From: Staphylococcus simulans
GTDB taxonomy: Bacteria > Bacillota > Bacilli > Staphylococcales > Staphylococcaceae
Length of the DNA stretch: 64,000 nt
Direction of reading: 5' to 3'
NCBI RefSeq assembly: GCF_002994445.1
Contig: NZ_MRZJ01000005.1
Coordinates: 154,839 to 218,838, forward strand
A program made the translations under genes and the position numbers. Shown piece after piece: positions 51,374 through 60,674 of this stretch. Position 1 is the stretch's first letter, and every line of letters begins with the position of its first letter. The notes below the pieces were generated by a model. The model did not search any database. It was not told the origin of the DNA and saw only the letters and a program-made list of their open reading frames with translations.

Positions 51374-53211
51374 ATTATTGCCTCCTGGTTTTTTTCAGTT
51401 TGAGTTTTAAAATAAGTTGAGAGTTCGAGTGAATAATCTACTTGTTCGAATGGTGTAATCAGATAAAGACCGTTAAAGTGTTGTATCACTTCATCAATAA
51501 GTTTGCGGCAGATGCGCAAGCTTAATTCTTTGGTTTTTTGTTTATCGTCTTTGACCGCTTCAAACTGTTCTAATACTTCATCTGGCAATGAAATGCCAGG
51601 TACTTCATTGTGTAAGAATTGTGCGTTTCGATAACTTGTGATCGGCATGATACCGATAAAGAACGGTGTATCGAGATGTGCAGTCTTTTCAGCGATTTCT
51701 TTAATACGCTCGACCGTGTAAACAGGCTGTGTAATAAAGTAATTCATACCGCTGTCGACTTTCTTATCTAACCGTTTGATTGCTGCTTCCATCTTGCGGA
51801 CATTCGGATTGAATGCACCGGCAATATTGAAGTTGGTTTTTGTTTTCAATGCGCCGCCGTCAATGTTAAGGCCGTCGTTGAAACGTACAGCAAGTTCAGC
51901 TAAGCCTTTAGAATTTACATCATAAACATTCGATGCACCTGGCAGATGCCCCACTTTAGATGGGTCACCTGTAATCGCGAGTATCTCATTGATGCCGAGC
52001 AGTGATAGGCCGAGCAAGTGAGATTGTAAACCGATTAAATTTCTGTCTCTGCAGGTAATGTGCACGAGCGGTTCAATATTGTAATTCTGCTTAATGATAC
52101 TGGCAGCTGCGATGTTGCTGACACGTACGGTTGCTAGCGAGTTGTCTGCTAAAGTAATCGCATCGATTTTCGCTTTGTCTAACTTTTTGACATTGGCAAA
52201 GAATTTGGTTGTGTCTAAGTGTTTCGGTGTATCAAGTTCTACAATAACTGTCGGGCCTGCTTTGACTTTAGTTGTCAGATTGTCTTTTTGCACCGGGATA
52301 GAAGGATAATTGCTTTTTCTTCTGATCGGGATGACTTTCTTTTCTAAAGCCGGCTTCAAACCTTCCACCGCTTGTTTGATGAAGCGGATATGTTCAGGTG
52401 TGGTACCGCAGCACCCGCCGATTAAGTGGACGCCTTCTTTCACTAAGGTTTCCGCAATTTTTCCAAAGTATGCGGCGTTATCGCTGTAATGAATGGCTGA
52501 GTCTTCAAAATCAAGAAGGCTGGCATTCGGATAACATGAGAGAATCGCGTGCTGCGGAATCTCGATATGTGTGAAAGATTGCTGCATGTGGTGCGGGCCA
52601 TGGTGGCAGTTTAAGCCGATGACATCTGCACCTTCAGCTTCCACTTGTTTTAATGCTTCGTTAATTTCAGTTCCGTCTTGCAAGTAGTTGGTGCTAGAAG
52701 CGGTTAATTGTGCGATAACAGGAATGTTATACTTTTTCTTCGTCGCTCTGATCACTTGCAAGAGTTCGTTTAAATCATAGTAAGTTTCAAAGAGGAGTGC
52801 GTCGACACCCTCGTCTATCAATGTTTCAATTTGAATATCAGTGTGATAAAGGATTGTCGAAAGCGACAATTCATTTTGTTTCACACCTTTAAAACCTCCA
52901 ACAGTTCCTAATATAAAAGTGTCTTCATTGGCTGCTTGCTTTGCTATTCTTACGCCGGCACGAATGATATCTTTCACTTGGTGTTCCAATCCGAAAACTT
53001 GAAGTTTTTCGAAGTTAGCACCATAAGTATTGGTTTGAATCACATCTGCACCAGCTTCAATGTAAGATCGATGAATTTGTTCTATTTTCTTAGGGTGTGT
53101 CAGGTTATATGCTTCAGGACAAGTATCGATCCCTTCTGAGTAGAGAATCGTTCCTATTGCACCGTCAGCTACTAATACGTTGTTGCTCAAAGTTTGTAGA
53201 AATCGGCTCAT
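51370..53211 (-). CDS. metF: Bifunctional homocysteine S-methyltransferase / methylenetetrahydrofolate reductase
   Basis: A two-domain enzyme of 613 residues. The N-terminal Hcy-binding domain (about 1-290) begins [14 protein letters not shown] and has the zinc cysteines in [10 protein letters not shown]. The C-terminal domain (about 305-600) is a FAD-dependent MTHFR that makes the methyl donor for MetE. ATG 53211 with GAGGAAG is chosen, overlapping metC by 47 bases; an ATG nine codons upstream is also in frame. Domain fusion is usual for Firmicute MetF of this operon. Confidence 0.94.
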   Translation of the reverse strand: MSRFLQTLSNNVLVADGAIGTILYSEGIDTCPEAYNLTHPKKIEQIHRSYIEAGADVIQTNTYGANFEKLQVFGLEHQVKDIIRAGVRIAKQAANEDTFILGTVGGFKGVKQNELSLSTILYHTDIQIETLIDEGVDALLFETYYDLNELLQVIRATKKKYNIPVIAQLTASSTNYLQDGTEINEALKQVEAEGADVIGLNCHHGPHHMQQSFTHIEIPQHAILSCYPNASLLDFEDSAIHYSDNAAYFGKIAETLVKEGVHLIGGCCGTTPEHIRFIKQAVEGLKPALEKKVIPIRRKSNYPSIPVQKDNLTTKVKAGPTVIVELDTPKHLDTTKFFANVKKLDKAKIDAITLADNSLATVRVSNIAAASIIKQNYNIEPLVHITCRDRNLIGLQSHLLGLSLLGINEILAITGDPSKVGHLPGASNVYDVNSKGLAELAVRFNDGLNIDGGALKTKTNFNIAGAFNPNVRKMEAAIKRLDKKVDSGMNYFITQPVYTVERIKEIAEKTAHLDTPFFIGIMPITSYRNAQFLHNEVPGISLPDEVLEQFEAVKDDKQKTKELSLRICRKLIDEVIQHFNGLYLITPFEQVDYSLELSTYFKTQTEKNQEAII

Positions 53212-54337
53212 AGTATGCTTCCTCCAATGCTGCTTCAAAATCTGCTATCAACTCGTCTGGGTCTTCTAAGCCCACACTCAGTCTCAATAGATCGAACGTT
53301 ATTCCGCGTTCGTTGCGCACATCTTCTGGAACAGAAGCATGCGACATTGTGGCTGGATGAGATACGATGGTTTGAATGCCGCCTAAGCTGACTGCGATTT
53401 GTGGAATTTTCAAGGCTTTAGCGAATGTCGGCACTTTATCAGGGTCGCTTAATCTAAAGCCGAGTACTGCACCGCCGTTTTCAGCTTGGCGTTGGTTAAT
53501 GTCATCATTTCCTGGGTAATACACGTCAGTAATTTCAGGGCGTGTTCTTAAGAATTCAACGATTTTTTCAGTGTTTTTCACTGATTGATTCCAGCGGACA
53601 TAAAGCGTTTTAAGATGTTTCGTTAATGTCCAACTATCTTGAGCTGATAATCCGCTTCCTAAAGTGTTTTGCAAGAATCTCAATGATTCCGCAACTTCCG
53701 CATTATTTGTAACTACTGCACCGGCGATTAAATCACTGTGGCCGCTTAAGAATTTCGTTGCACTGTGGATGACGATGTCTGCACCTAAATGCAGCGGCTT
53801 TTGCGATAACGGTGTTAAGAAAGTGTTATCCACTGAAACGAGTACGTCATGTGCTTTCGCTATTTCTGTAATCGCTTGGATATCTGTCACTTTAAACAAT
53901 GGGTTAGAAGGTGTTTCAAGGTGAATCAATTTCGTATTGTCTTGAATCGCTTGCTCCACTTCTAATGGATTAGTTGTATCAACAGCTGTGACCTCGATAT
54001 TAAATCCTGGCAATACATGTTCGCATAGGCGATATGTTCCGCCGTATACATCGTTAGGAATAATTAAGTGGTCTCCGGCTTTCAGTAAGAAGAAAACTGC
54101 TGAAATTGCGCCGATTCCTGAGTTGTATGCGATTCCGTACTCGGCATCTTCTAAGGCTGCAAGCTTTTCTTCTAACAATGCTCTGTTCGGATGACCTGAT
54201 CTTGCGTAATCGTAAGGGACCTCTGAACCAATCAATGCTGTCGGGAAAGTCGATGAGTCGTAAAGTGGCGGGTTGGCTGCTGCAATATTCGGGAATTGAT
54301 GGTACTTAATTAAATTTGTTTCTGGTGATAGTGACAT
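53165..54337 (-). CDS. metC: Cystathionine beta-lyase MetC (Cys/Met PLP family)
   Basis: A 390-residue fold-type I PLP enzyme. The pyridoxal lysine is in IHSATKFLSGHSD (about residue 200), with SGIGAISAVF, YGGTYRL and the C-terminal SHPATMSHASVPEDVRNERG. It is closer to MetC of staphylococci than to MetI (cystathionine gamma-synthase), judging by remembered sequences. MetC cleaves cystathionine to homocysteine. It is the first gene after the T-box; in S. aureus metI precedes it. A single enzyme could do both jobs, so the assignment is likely but not certain. Confidence 0.8.
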   Translation of the reverse strand: MSLSPETNLIKYHQFPNIAAANPPLYDSSTFPTALIGSEVPYDYARSGHPNRALLEEKLAALEDAEYGIAYNSGIGAISAVFFLLKAGDHLIIPNDVYGGTYRLCEHVLPGFNIEVTAVDTTNPLEVEQAIQDNTKLIHLETPSNPLFKVTDIQAITEIAKAHDVLVSVDNTFLTPLSQKPLHLGADIVIHSATKFLSGHSDLIAGAVVTNNAEVAESLRFLQNTLGSGLSAQDSWTLTKHLKTLYVRWNQSVKNTEKIVEFLRTRPEITDVYYPGNDDINQRQAENGGAVLGFRLSDPDKVPTFAKALKIPQIAVSLGGIQTIVSHPATMSHASVPEDVRNERGITFDLLRLSVGLEDPDELIADFEAALEEAYYEPISTNFEQQRISS

Positions 54338-54410
54338 TGAAATACACTCCTTTAGTTATTGAGATTGCTTTTGGCTGCGGAAGGTCTGGAACTAAGGAGG
54401 GAAGCTGACC

Positions 54411-54862
54411 ACGAAAAAAAGCTTCCGTCCTTTAAACCCGAAAAAAGATTCGGATGTAAAGGACGAAAGCTTGAGCTTCGCGGTACCACCTTAATTCGCT
54501 GCTTTATTGCTAAAGCAACCTCTTCCAGTACGCTAAATCTGTTCATGGCCGATACTGAAGTCCGTGGTACGTTATCTATATGTCAGCAGTCGCTGCAAGA
54601 TTTTTTTAAATAACGTTATGCGTCATTCCAGTACGCCATTATGCAAAAATGTTAATACTGTAGCGCTGTAACGGGCGCCCCCGTTGATGCCTCATATCGA
54701 CACCACCACTCCAAGGCCATTTTCAAACTTTCTTTCTGTGCCTCCTTTCAGCGGACGGAAGCTCTCTGTGCCAGCAGTGTAAGTTCTACTTTCCTTATTA
54801 TCGTGTTTAGAAACGATATTCAATTGTCATTCTTGGTGAAAAATGTTTTGTTTTTTGTTGAT
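54411..54862 (-). promoter_or_regulatory. Met T-box riboswitch controlling metC-metF-metE-mdh
   Basis: A leader of about 450 bases on the minus strand. Stem I carries the specifier GAAAATGGCC with ATG (54718-54720). The T-box sequence AAGGTGGTACCGCG is at 54479-54492. The terminator AAGCTTTCGTCCTTTA/TAAAGGACGGAAGCTT with a T-run spans about 54411-54472. The leader is longer than usual, as in the S. aureus met leader. Confidence 0.93.
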
Positions 54863-54868
54863 GACCAC

Positions 54869-54898
54869 ATTGTATATTGGTTCTGAATCGTTTGTCAA
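54869..54898 (-). promoter_or_regulatory. Promoter of the met operon
   Basis: On the minus strand TTGACA, an 18-base spacer, then TACAAT, placing initiation at about 54862 just ahead of the T-box leader. Confidence 0.75.
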
Positions 54899-55148
54899 CA
54901 GAATTTTCAGAATAGTAGGTTTATACTGAAAATAAAAACCGAGTTAACCCCTAGAGTATCAAGGGATAAAGGAATTTAAAATTTTTTGAAAATTTTTATT
55001 TTTAACCCTCATACTTTGGGCTAGTTTTTGGAATTCGCAAGAAAAATTGCTTTATTGCGTGCGCTATTTTTCATACAATAAGAGAGGAACAAAAATAAGG
55101 ATTTGGACTAATAATGTTCAATTTAAAACAAAGCGAGGTGACTGAAAC
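54899..55148. other. parB upstream region
   Basis: No gene is visible. AT-rich with alternating A and T runs (around 54975-55005). A GAGGTG ribosome site precedes the parB GTG start. Confidence 0.4.
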
Positions 55149-55961
55149 GTGCATGACTCGAGTAATGAGCAAGAACACAAGGTTGAAAATGTAGCTTTAG
55201 ATAAAATACGGCCGAATCCGTATCAGCCTAGAAAACATTTTGATGATTTGAAACTAGATGATCTTGCGGCTTCAATTCGTGAACACGGTGTTTTGCAGCC
55301 CATCATCTTGCGCAAAACCGTACAAGGCTATCATATTGTTGTAGGAGAGCGGCGTTTCAGAGCCTCTAAAAAAGCTGGGAAGACTGAAATTCCAGCCATC
55401 GTTAAAACAATGACAGATGCTGAGATGATGGAACTGGCGATTATAGAGAACTTGCAGCGTGAAGATTTGAATGCAATAGAAGAAGCGAAAAGCTACCGTA
55501 AACTGATGGATGATCTGCATTTGACACAAAAAGACGTCGCACAGCGTCTAGGCAAATCACGCCCCTATATTGCCAATATGCTGCGATTGCTGAACTTGCC
55601 TGATTCTATCGCAAAATGGGTAGAAGACGGTCGGTTATCAGGTGCACACGGCAGAACTTTATTGATTTTAAAAGACGAGGCATTGATGAAACAAGTTGCT
55701 GAACAAGCAATGAAATCATCTTGGAGTGTCCGTTATCTAGAACAATATTTGTCTGAAATGACATCTGATACAAAGCAGACAACACAAGCAGCCAGTCAAA
55801 AGAAACCGCGCATGATTCAAAGACAAGAACGACTGCTTCAAGAACACTATGGCACAAAAGTCGCGATTACTACGAAAAAGAATAAAGGACAAATTACCTT
55901 TGAGTTTAAGTCAGAGGAGGAATTCATGCGTTTAATACAACAATTAAATAGTGAATCATAA
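55149..55961 (+). CDS. parB: Chromosome partitioning protein ParB (Spo0J)
   Basis: ParB is a CTP-dependent DNA clamp that loads at parS and recruits SMC for chromosome segregation. The 270 residues show the CTPase motifs NPYQPRKHFD, GERRFRASKKAG and ENLQREDLNAIEEA. A helix-turn-helix follows (TQKDVAQRLGKSRPYIANMLRLL), then a C-terminal dimer domain (FEFKSEEEFMRLI). The GTG start follows GAGGTG. No parA (soj) lies next to it, in keeping with staphylococci. A parS site is found in walK at 8.5 kb. Confidence 0.93.
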   Translation: MHDSSNEQEHKVENVALDKIRPNPYQPRKHFDDLKLDDLAASIREHGVLQPIILRKTVQGYHIVVGERRFRASKKAGKTEIPAIVKTMTDAEMMELAIIENLQREDLNAIEEAKSYRKLMDDLHLTQKDVAQRLGKSRPYIANMLRLLNLPDSIAKWVEDGRLSGAHGRTLLILKDEALMKQVAEQAMKSSWSVRYLEQYLSEMTSDTKQTTQAASQKKPRMIQRQERLLQEHYGTKVAITTKKNKGQITFEFKSEEEFMRLIQQLNSES

Positions 55962-56023
55962 GAAATTATGTTGTATTCATGGTAAAATATATATTTGTTG
56001 TTAAAGGACAGGAGGACGACCAT

Positions 56024-56911
56024 TTGAATACCTTTTGGAATACATTACGAGGTGTGTTCAATTCACTTATTGAACCCCTGACAAAACCAGACACCTATGC
56101 TGACATCTTGAACAAGCTGATTATGATTGTAATCTACGTTGTAGTTGCGATTATCATCATCAACCTTGTTAATAAATCAATTGATCAGTTCTTTAAACTG
56201 CAAAACCGCAATCCGCATGGCAGAAAACGTTCTGTCACACTGACAGCCTTATTAAAAAACGTAGTACGTTATGTTGTATGGTTTATTGTGCTGACAACGA
56301 TACTAGGAAAATTCGGTATCAGTGTCACAGGTCTCTTAGCCGGAGCTGGTGTAGTCGGTTTAGCTATCGGCTTTGGTGCACAGACAATTGTAAAAGATAT
56401 CATTACTGGCTTCTTTATTATTTTCGAGAACCAATTTGATGTGGGTGATTATGTTAAAATTAACTTGAACGGGACTCCTATTACTGAAGGGACAGTTCAG
56501 TCCATTGGTCTGCGTTCAACACGCATTCATGCTTATACAGGTGAATTAGTAGTTTTACCAAACAGCGTGATGTCAGAGATTACCAACTTCTCAATCAGTA
56601 ACGGCAAGGCATTAATAGAAGTGCCGATTGCAATGGATGAAGATGTCGATAAGGTAGAAAGCAAACTTAAGGAGTTCTTGGATACATTACATTCAAGCTA
56701 CTATGTCTTCGTCTCAAAACCTGAAATTCTCGGTATTGAGGATTTAACAGGCAATGCATACATCTTGAAAATTGCGGCTGAAACAACGCCGAATAATGCA
56801 GTACCAGGATCACGTATCTTGCGTAAAGAGGTTGCTAATTTCTTGAATCAAGAGGGAATTAAATCACCTGTTCCGATTATGATGCAGTTTGATGGACAGA
56901 AACCTCAATGA
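56024..56911 (+). CDS. Small-conductance mechanosensitive channel (MscS family)
   Basis: A 295-residue channel that opens on membrane stretch to release solutes. Three membrane segments (about 30-50, 75-95, 95-130) end in the Gly/Ala-rich pore helix AGAGVVGLAIGFGAQTIVKD. The beta domain follows (DVGDYVKINLNGTPITEGTVQSI), then an alpha-beta C-terminal domain. I start it at TTG 56024 with AGGAGG at eight bases; a longer ATG start at 55979 adds 15 residues with no ribosome site. It sits between parB and the DUF951 gene as in S. aureus. Confidence 0.92.
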   Translation: MNTFWNTLRGVFNSLIEPLTKPDTYADILNKLIMIVIYVVVAIIIINLVNKSIDQFFKLQNRNPHGRKRSVTLTALLKNVVRYVVWFIVLTTILGKFGISVTGLLAGAGVVGLAIGFGAQTIVKDIITGFFIIFENQFDVGDYVKINLNGTPITEGTVQSIGLRSTRIHAYTGELVVLPNSVMSEITNFSISNGKALIEVPIAMDEDVDKVESKLKEFLDTLHSSYYVFVSKPEILGIEDLTGNAYILKIAAETTPNNAVPGSRILRKEVANFLNQEGIKSPVPIMMQFDGQKPQ

Positions 56912-56940
56912 TAAGAATTCATAATGATGGAGGATTGTAA

Positions 56941-57153
56941 ATGGTGGCTCAGTATGGTCTGAATGATATTGTAGAGATGAAAAAGGCGCATGCTTGCGGC
57001 GCTAATCGATTTAAAATTATTCGTATGGGTGCAGATATTAGAATTAAATGCGAACATTGCAATCGAAGTATTATGATGCCTCGTACAGAGTTTAATAAGA
57101 AATTAAAGAAAATACTTGTATCAAATGATACGAAAAAGAAGGAGAATGACTAA
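56941..57153 (+). CDS. DUF951 small zinc-ribbon-like protein
   Basis: A 70-residue basic protein of the DUF951 family. Residues about 12-46 read KKAHACGANRFKIIRMGADI and then KCEHCNRSIMM, with CxxC forming part of a likely metal site. The function is unknown; it nearly always precedes ychF. GGAGG precedes the ATG, and the stop shares a base with the ychF start. Confidence 0.9.
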   Translation: MVAQYGLNDIVEMKKAHACGANRFKIIRMGADIRIKCEHCNRSIMMPRTEFNKKLKKILVSNDTKKKEND

Positions 57154-58250
57154 TGGCTTTAACAGCTGGTATCGTAGGCTTACCAAACGTCGGGAAGTCT
57201 ACACTATTTAATGCAATAACAAAAGCGGGTGCACTTGCGGCGAACTACCCATTCGCTACGATTGATCCTAACGTTGGGATTGTAGAAGTACCGGATTCAC
57301 GTTTAGATGCACTATCAGACATCGTTAATCCGAAAAAAGTAATTCCTACAACTTTCGAATTCACAGACATCGCAGGGATTGTTAAAGGTGCCTCTAAAGG
57401 TGAAGGATTAGGAAATAAATTCTTATCTCACATTCGTGAAGTAGATGCAATCTGCCAAGTCGTGCGTGCATTCGATGATGATAACGTGACACACGTATCT
57501 GGACGTGTAGATCCATTAGATGATATCGAAGTTATCAATATGGAATTAGTACTTGCGGATTTAGAATCAGTCGACAAACGTTTGCCGAGACTTGAAAAAA
57601 TGGCACGTCAAAAAGACAAAGACGCAGTTAACGAAGTACGTATTTTAGAACGTATTAAAGAAGCATTAGAAGCAGGAGATCCGATCCGAAGTTTAGAATT
57701 CAATGAAGAAGATGCAAAATACGTTAAACAAGCACAGCTCTTAACTTCAAAACCAATGATTTATATTGCGAATGTTGGCGAAGATGAAGTGAATGAAGCG
57801 GATAACGAAAAAGTTAAAACAATTAAAGAATATGCTGATAACGAAGGCTCAGAAGTTATCGTAATCAGTGCGAAAATCGAAGAAGAAATCGCGACATTAG
57901 ACGATGAAGATAAAGAAATGTTCTTAGAAGACTTAGGTATTGAAGAACCAGGTTTAGATCGTTTAATCCGCAGCACATACGACTTATTAGGACTTGCGAC
58001 ATACTTTACTGCAGGTGTGCAAGAAGTACGTGCTTGGACATTCAAAACAGGCATGACTGCACCACAATGTGCGGGTATCATCCATACTGACTTTGAACGC
58101 GGGTTCATCCGTGCCGAAGTTACTAGCTACCAAGACTTTGTAGATAACAAAGGTGAACAAGGTGCTAAAGAAGCAGGTAAAATGCGCTTAGAAGGTAAAG
58201 ACTACATCATGCAAGATGGTGACGTTGTACACTTCAGATTCAACGTTTAA
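57153..58250 (+). CDS. ychF: Ribosome-binding ATPase YchF (OBG family)
   Basis: A P-loop enzyme of 365 residues, prefers ATP, binds ribosomes and the oxidative stress response. Motifs: GLPNVGKSTLFN (G1), DIAGIVKGASKGEGLGN (G3) and an altered NxxE in place of NKxD (ANVGEDE), which explains ATP use. The coiled-coil insertion lies at about 130-200, and the C-terminal TGS domain from about 280 begins with TYFTAG. It is normally followed by rpsF-ssb-rpsR, which are not found in the next 5.7 kb. Confidence 0.96.
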   Translation: MALTAGIVGLPNVGKSTLFNAITKAGALAANYPFATIDPNVGIVEVPDSRLDALSDIVNPKKVIPTTFEFTDIAGIVKGASKGEGLGNKFLSHIREVDAICQVVRAFDDDNVTHVSGRVDPLDDIEVINMELVLADLESVDKRLPRLEKMARQKDKDAVNEVRILERIKEALEAGDPIRSLEFNEEDAKYVKQAQLLTSKPMIYIANVGEDEVNEADNEKVKTIKEYADNEGSEVIVISAKIEEEIATLDDEDKEMFLEDLGIEEPGLDRLIRSTYDLLGLATYFTAGVQEVRAWTFKTGMTAPQCAGIIHTDFERGFIRAEVTSYQDFVDNKGEQGAKEAGKMRLEGKDYIMQDGDVVHFRFNV

Positions 58251-58269
58251 TTAAGTAAACAACTAACTA

Positions 58270-58325
58270 AAAACACGCATTTAACAAGGCATATTATTAT
58301 GCTGAGTTGAGGGCGTGTTTTTTTG
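58270..58325 (+). terminator. Terminator of ychF
   Basis: AAACACGC pairs with GCGTGTTT, with an inner GCATA/TATGC stem, followed by seven T residues. Confidence 0.88.
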
Positions 58326-58527
58326 TGCACACTTTTATCACTGTAAAGCGATAGTATTTTTATACGTATACAATTCATACAGTACTAATGAATGGATATT
58401 GATAGAAAATATTATTTTAATTTATTTTCTTTGAAATAAGTACTTTGATTAAAGGAATATGGTATATATGAAGTAGATATAATGTGTAACATCTAATGAA
58501 CTGACATATAGAGAGGACGTTTTAATT

Positions 58528-58863
58528 ATGGTGTTGTTTCCAAGCAGTATTTTTCTTTTAATATTAGGAAAGCTATTTCAACAAATACCGCCGGATGATA
58601 TAAATCCTTTTTGGGGATTTCGAACAAAAAAGTCTAAGAAAAATAAAGAAAATTGGATGCTGGCTCAAAAAGAATTCAGTTTGCAGTCTATAAATATGTT
58701 TAAGTACGCTGCGTTGGTCTCATTCTTTTGGTTGTTAGCTGATATTGCCTTCTTATTTTTAAATAATGATAAGGTTATGATGATCTCAGTGCTGCTTCAG
58801 TCTTTTATATTATTAGGATTGTTAGTGGTATTGTATATCAATGTTAACAACAAGTTGGATTGA
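58528..58863 (+). CDS. SdpI-family membrane protein
   Basis: An 111-residue membrane protein with the SdpI signature INPFWGFRTKKSKKNKENWMLAQKEF (conserved N-x-x-x-G-x-R and W) after a short N-terminal membrane helix. Two further membrane segments (about 58-78 and 84-105) follow. In Bacillus SdpI gives immunity to the SdpC toxin; most SdpI-like proteins in other genomes have no tested role. No toxin gene is seen beside it. AGAGGA lies upstream of the ATG. Confidence 0.75.
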   Translation: MVLFPSSIFLLILGKLFQQIPPDDINPFWGFRTKKSKKNKENWMLAQKEFSLQSINMFKYAALVSFFWLLADIAFLFLNNDKVMMISVLLQSFILLGLLVVLYINVNNKLD

Positions 58864-59282
58864 ATAAAGAAGGTATGAAGCGGTAAACTTTTGTATGTAA
58901 TTTAAGACCACCCTCGGCAGAAGGGGGTCTTAAAATAGACAGGTTTGCTATACGGTTAGAATTCTCAGATGCTGAGAATGATACTTTGGCTATATCTGCA
59001 TGTTTTGACAAATTTCAAATTTAATAGCTGATAAATATTCTTTAAAGCGAGTTAAACTCTAACACTTAGGGATACCTAAGTGTTTTTGTATATACACATT
59101 TCTGACATATGAGAATTAATAGTTACTATTTAAGGAATATATAAAACATTAATTTCAAGAGTGATATTATAAAAGTGGTGAGTGGTGTTTGCTTATAAAA
59201 GCAAGAGGTACATAACAATTTTTTGAAAGGTCTAGATTAAATGATTCAACCATTGAGATTTAAATAGAACCGGAGGATTTGA
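58864..59282. other. Intergenic region with two stem-loops
   Basis: No gene is seen. TTTAAGACC..GGTCTTAAA (58903-58938) is a symmetrical stem-loop after the sdpI-like gene. AACACTTAGG/CCTAAGTGTT with TTTTG (59060-59086) is a good plus-strand terminator. The 59090-59280 part should hold the promoter of the next gene. Confidence 0.55.
59060..59086 (+). terminator. Rho-independent terminator
   Basis: AACACTTAGG pairs perfectly with CCTAAGTGTT around a four-base loop (GATA), followed by TTTTGT. Confidence 0.8.
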
Positions 59283-59786
59283 ATGAATAGAATTAAATCA
59301 CAACTACTAGATTTGCTTGCATTGCTTCCTTATGTCATATCAGCGATATTAGTGTTTTATGTCATTTCTGCAAATGATCACATCATTACACAAAAATTAG
59401 GCAGTATTCAAGACAGTGTGGATATGTCAGATGTACAAATCAACTTATTGATTGTTATTTTAATAGTTATATCTAGCCTAGTTACTTTCTTTGTCACGTA
59501 TTTTTTGTTAAAACTGTTAGCTTTTGTTTTTAAACTCGGTAATACATATCAAAATAAAAGTTTATATATGTCGTTGCTGCTTGGATTTACCATTGCGAAT
59601 GTTTTTGCACTGATTTTCAGCGATTTGATAGGACTACCGTTAGATGTTATTAAGTATATTACCCCGTTAATAGATATAGGAGTTTTTGCGGCTGCATTCT
59701 ACTTTTTAGGTGAAAATAAAAGGAAAACAACCATCATACTGGTTGTTGGAAAACTTATTATTAATCTTATCAGTTGGTTTTTATAA
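59283..59786 (+). CDS. Hypothetical polytopic membrane protein
   Basis: A 167-residue hydrophobic protein with about five membrane segments (10-30, 55-80, 97-115, 122-140, 148-166). It has a short extracytoplasmic loop after the first helix and a KRKTT loop near the end. CGGAGGATTTG precedes the ATG. It is monocistronic, ending at a strong terminator. I do not recognise a family with certainty; a Yip1-like fold is possible. Confidence 0.65.
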   Translation: MNRIKSQLLDLLALLPYVISAILVFYVISANDHIITQKLGSIQDSVDMSDVQINLLIVILIVISSLVTFFVTYFLLKLLAFVFKLGNTYQNKSLYMSLLLGFTIANVFALIFSDLIGLPLDVIKYITPLIDIGVFAAAFYFLGENKRKTTIILVVGKLIINLISWFL

Positions 59787-59801
59787 TTAAATAATGGAAT
59801 T

Positions 59802-59846
59802 TAATAGAACGATGTAACAGTATTGCGACAAGGTTACATCGTTCTT
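59802..59846 (+). terminator. Terminator of the hypothetical membrane protein gene
   Basis: AACGATGTAAC pairs perfectly with GTTACATCGTT around a 12-base loop, followed by CTTTTTT. Confidence 0.92.
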
Positions 59847-60092
59847 TTTTAGGTTTAAGAACTCATTATGAATGCAGGATTAACTGTGTGTAAAGGCGTT
59901 GATCCACGGATAGGCTATTTAAATTATTGAGTAATGCACTGAAATAACGATAGATTGTGTCTTCAAAAATGTCGAACAAGTCATAAAAGTTTTTTATGAA
60001 AGTTGTGTAAATTAATAAGTTTTTCACAATTTCCAAAAAGATAATGATAGAATTGTGTTATAGAATTACAAAGGAAAGAAGTGAAATGTTAG
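59847..60092. other. Upstream region of the surface protein
   Basis: No gene is visible. A ribosome site GGAAAGAAGTG lies before the ATG at 60093. Confidence 0.4.
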
Positions 60093-60674
60093 ATGCCTAA
60101 AAAGCACCGAAATGATTTGTTTTTTGACAAAAAATTAAGAAATAAGTACCACATTAGAAAATTCAGCGCAGGGATTGCTTCTGTTTTATTCGGGACGTTA
60201 GTTTATGTCTCTTTAGATCAGCAAGCACAAGCTGCAGAAGCACCTGCCTCTGACACATCCACAGTTAATGATACCAACCAGCCGCAAGCTCCCAACAGCA
60301 CTGCAAGTGCTGAACAACCACTTAATACACAAGCAAGTACTGCATCCACTGCACCAACAGAATCTGTAAGCGATTCCACGAAAACAGCAGATTCAACGAT
60401 TCAACAACCTTCAACTGATAATCAAACAAGCCAAGTCGATACGAAACCTGAACCTGTTTCAGCACCTCAGCCTCAAGCTTCAACTGATACTGTTAAGACA
60501 GAAACAGCGGCACCAACAGCAAATGAAACAACGACAGCGCCAGAAGTTTCAACAAATACAGATGCAGCACCAAAAACTGAGGAAACTAACAATACAGCAC
60601 CTCAAACAGAAACAGCACCAGCTCCTGAAACAGCAACACGTGCTATGACTGCTTCAAATCCTGCCCACCTATAA
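60093..60674 (+). pseudogene. 5' fragment of a YSIRK-type surface protein, broken by frameshift
   Basis: Codes 193 residues: a basic start, the YSIRK/GS-type signal (YHIRKFSAGIASVLFGTLVY, residues 19-38) that directs secretion at the cross wall, and predicted cleavage after AQA near residue 49. A disordered region rich in Ala, Thr, Pro, Gln and Glu follows. The reading stops at TAA 60672-60674, but the open frame continues one frame away without a stop to the end of the window. Adding one base to the CCC run at 60664-60666 would join the two as NPAPPITNTSAPAP. The cause may be a true inactivating mutation, slippage-based switching or a sequence error. Confidence 0.8.

Noticed and set aside
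54411..54862. SAM (S-box) riboswitch upstream of the met genes
   Set aside because: The sequence has the T-box core GGTGGTACCGCG and a terminator, and none of the S-box core motifs.
58528..58863. SDP toxin-immunity locus
   Set aside because: Only the SdpI-like protein is present; no sdpABC-like genes or small toxin precursor lie nearby.
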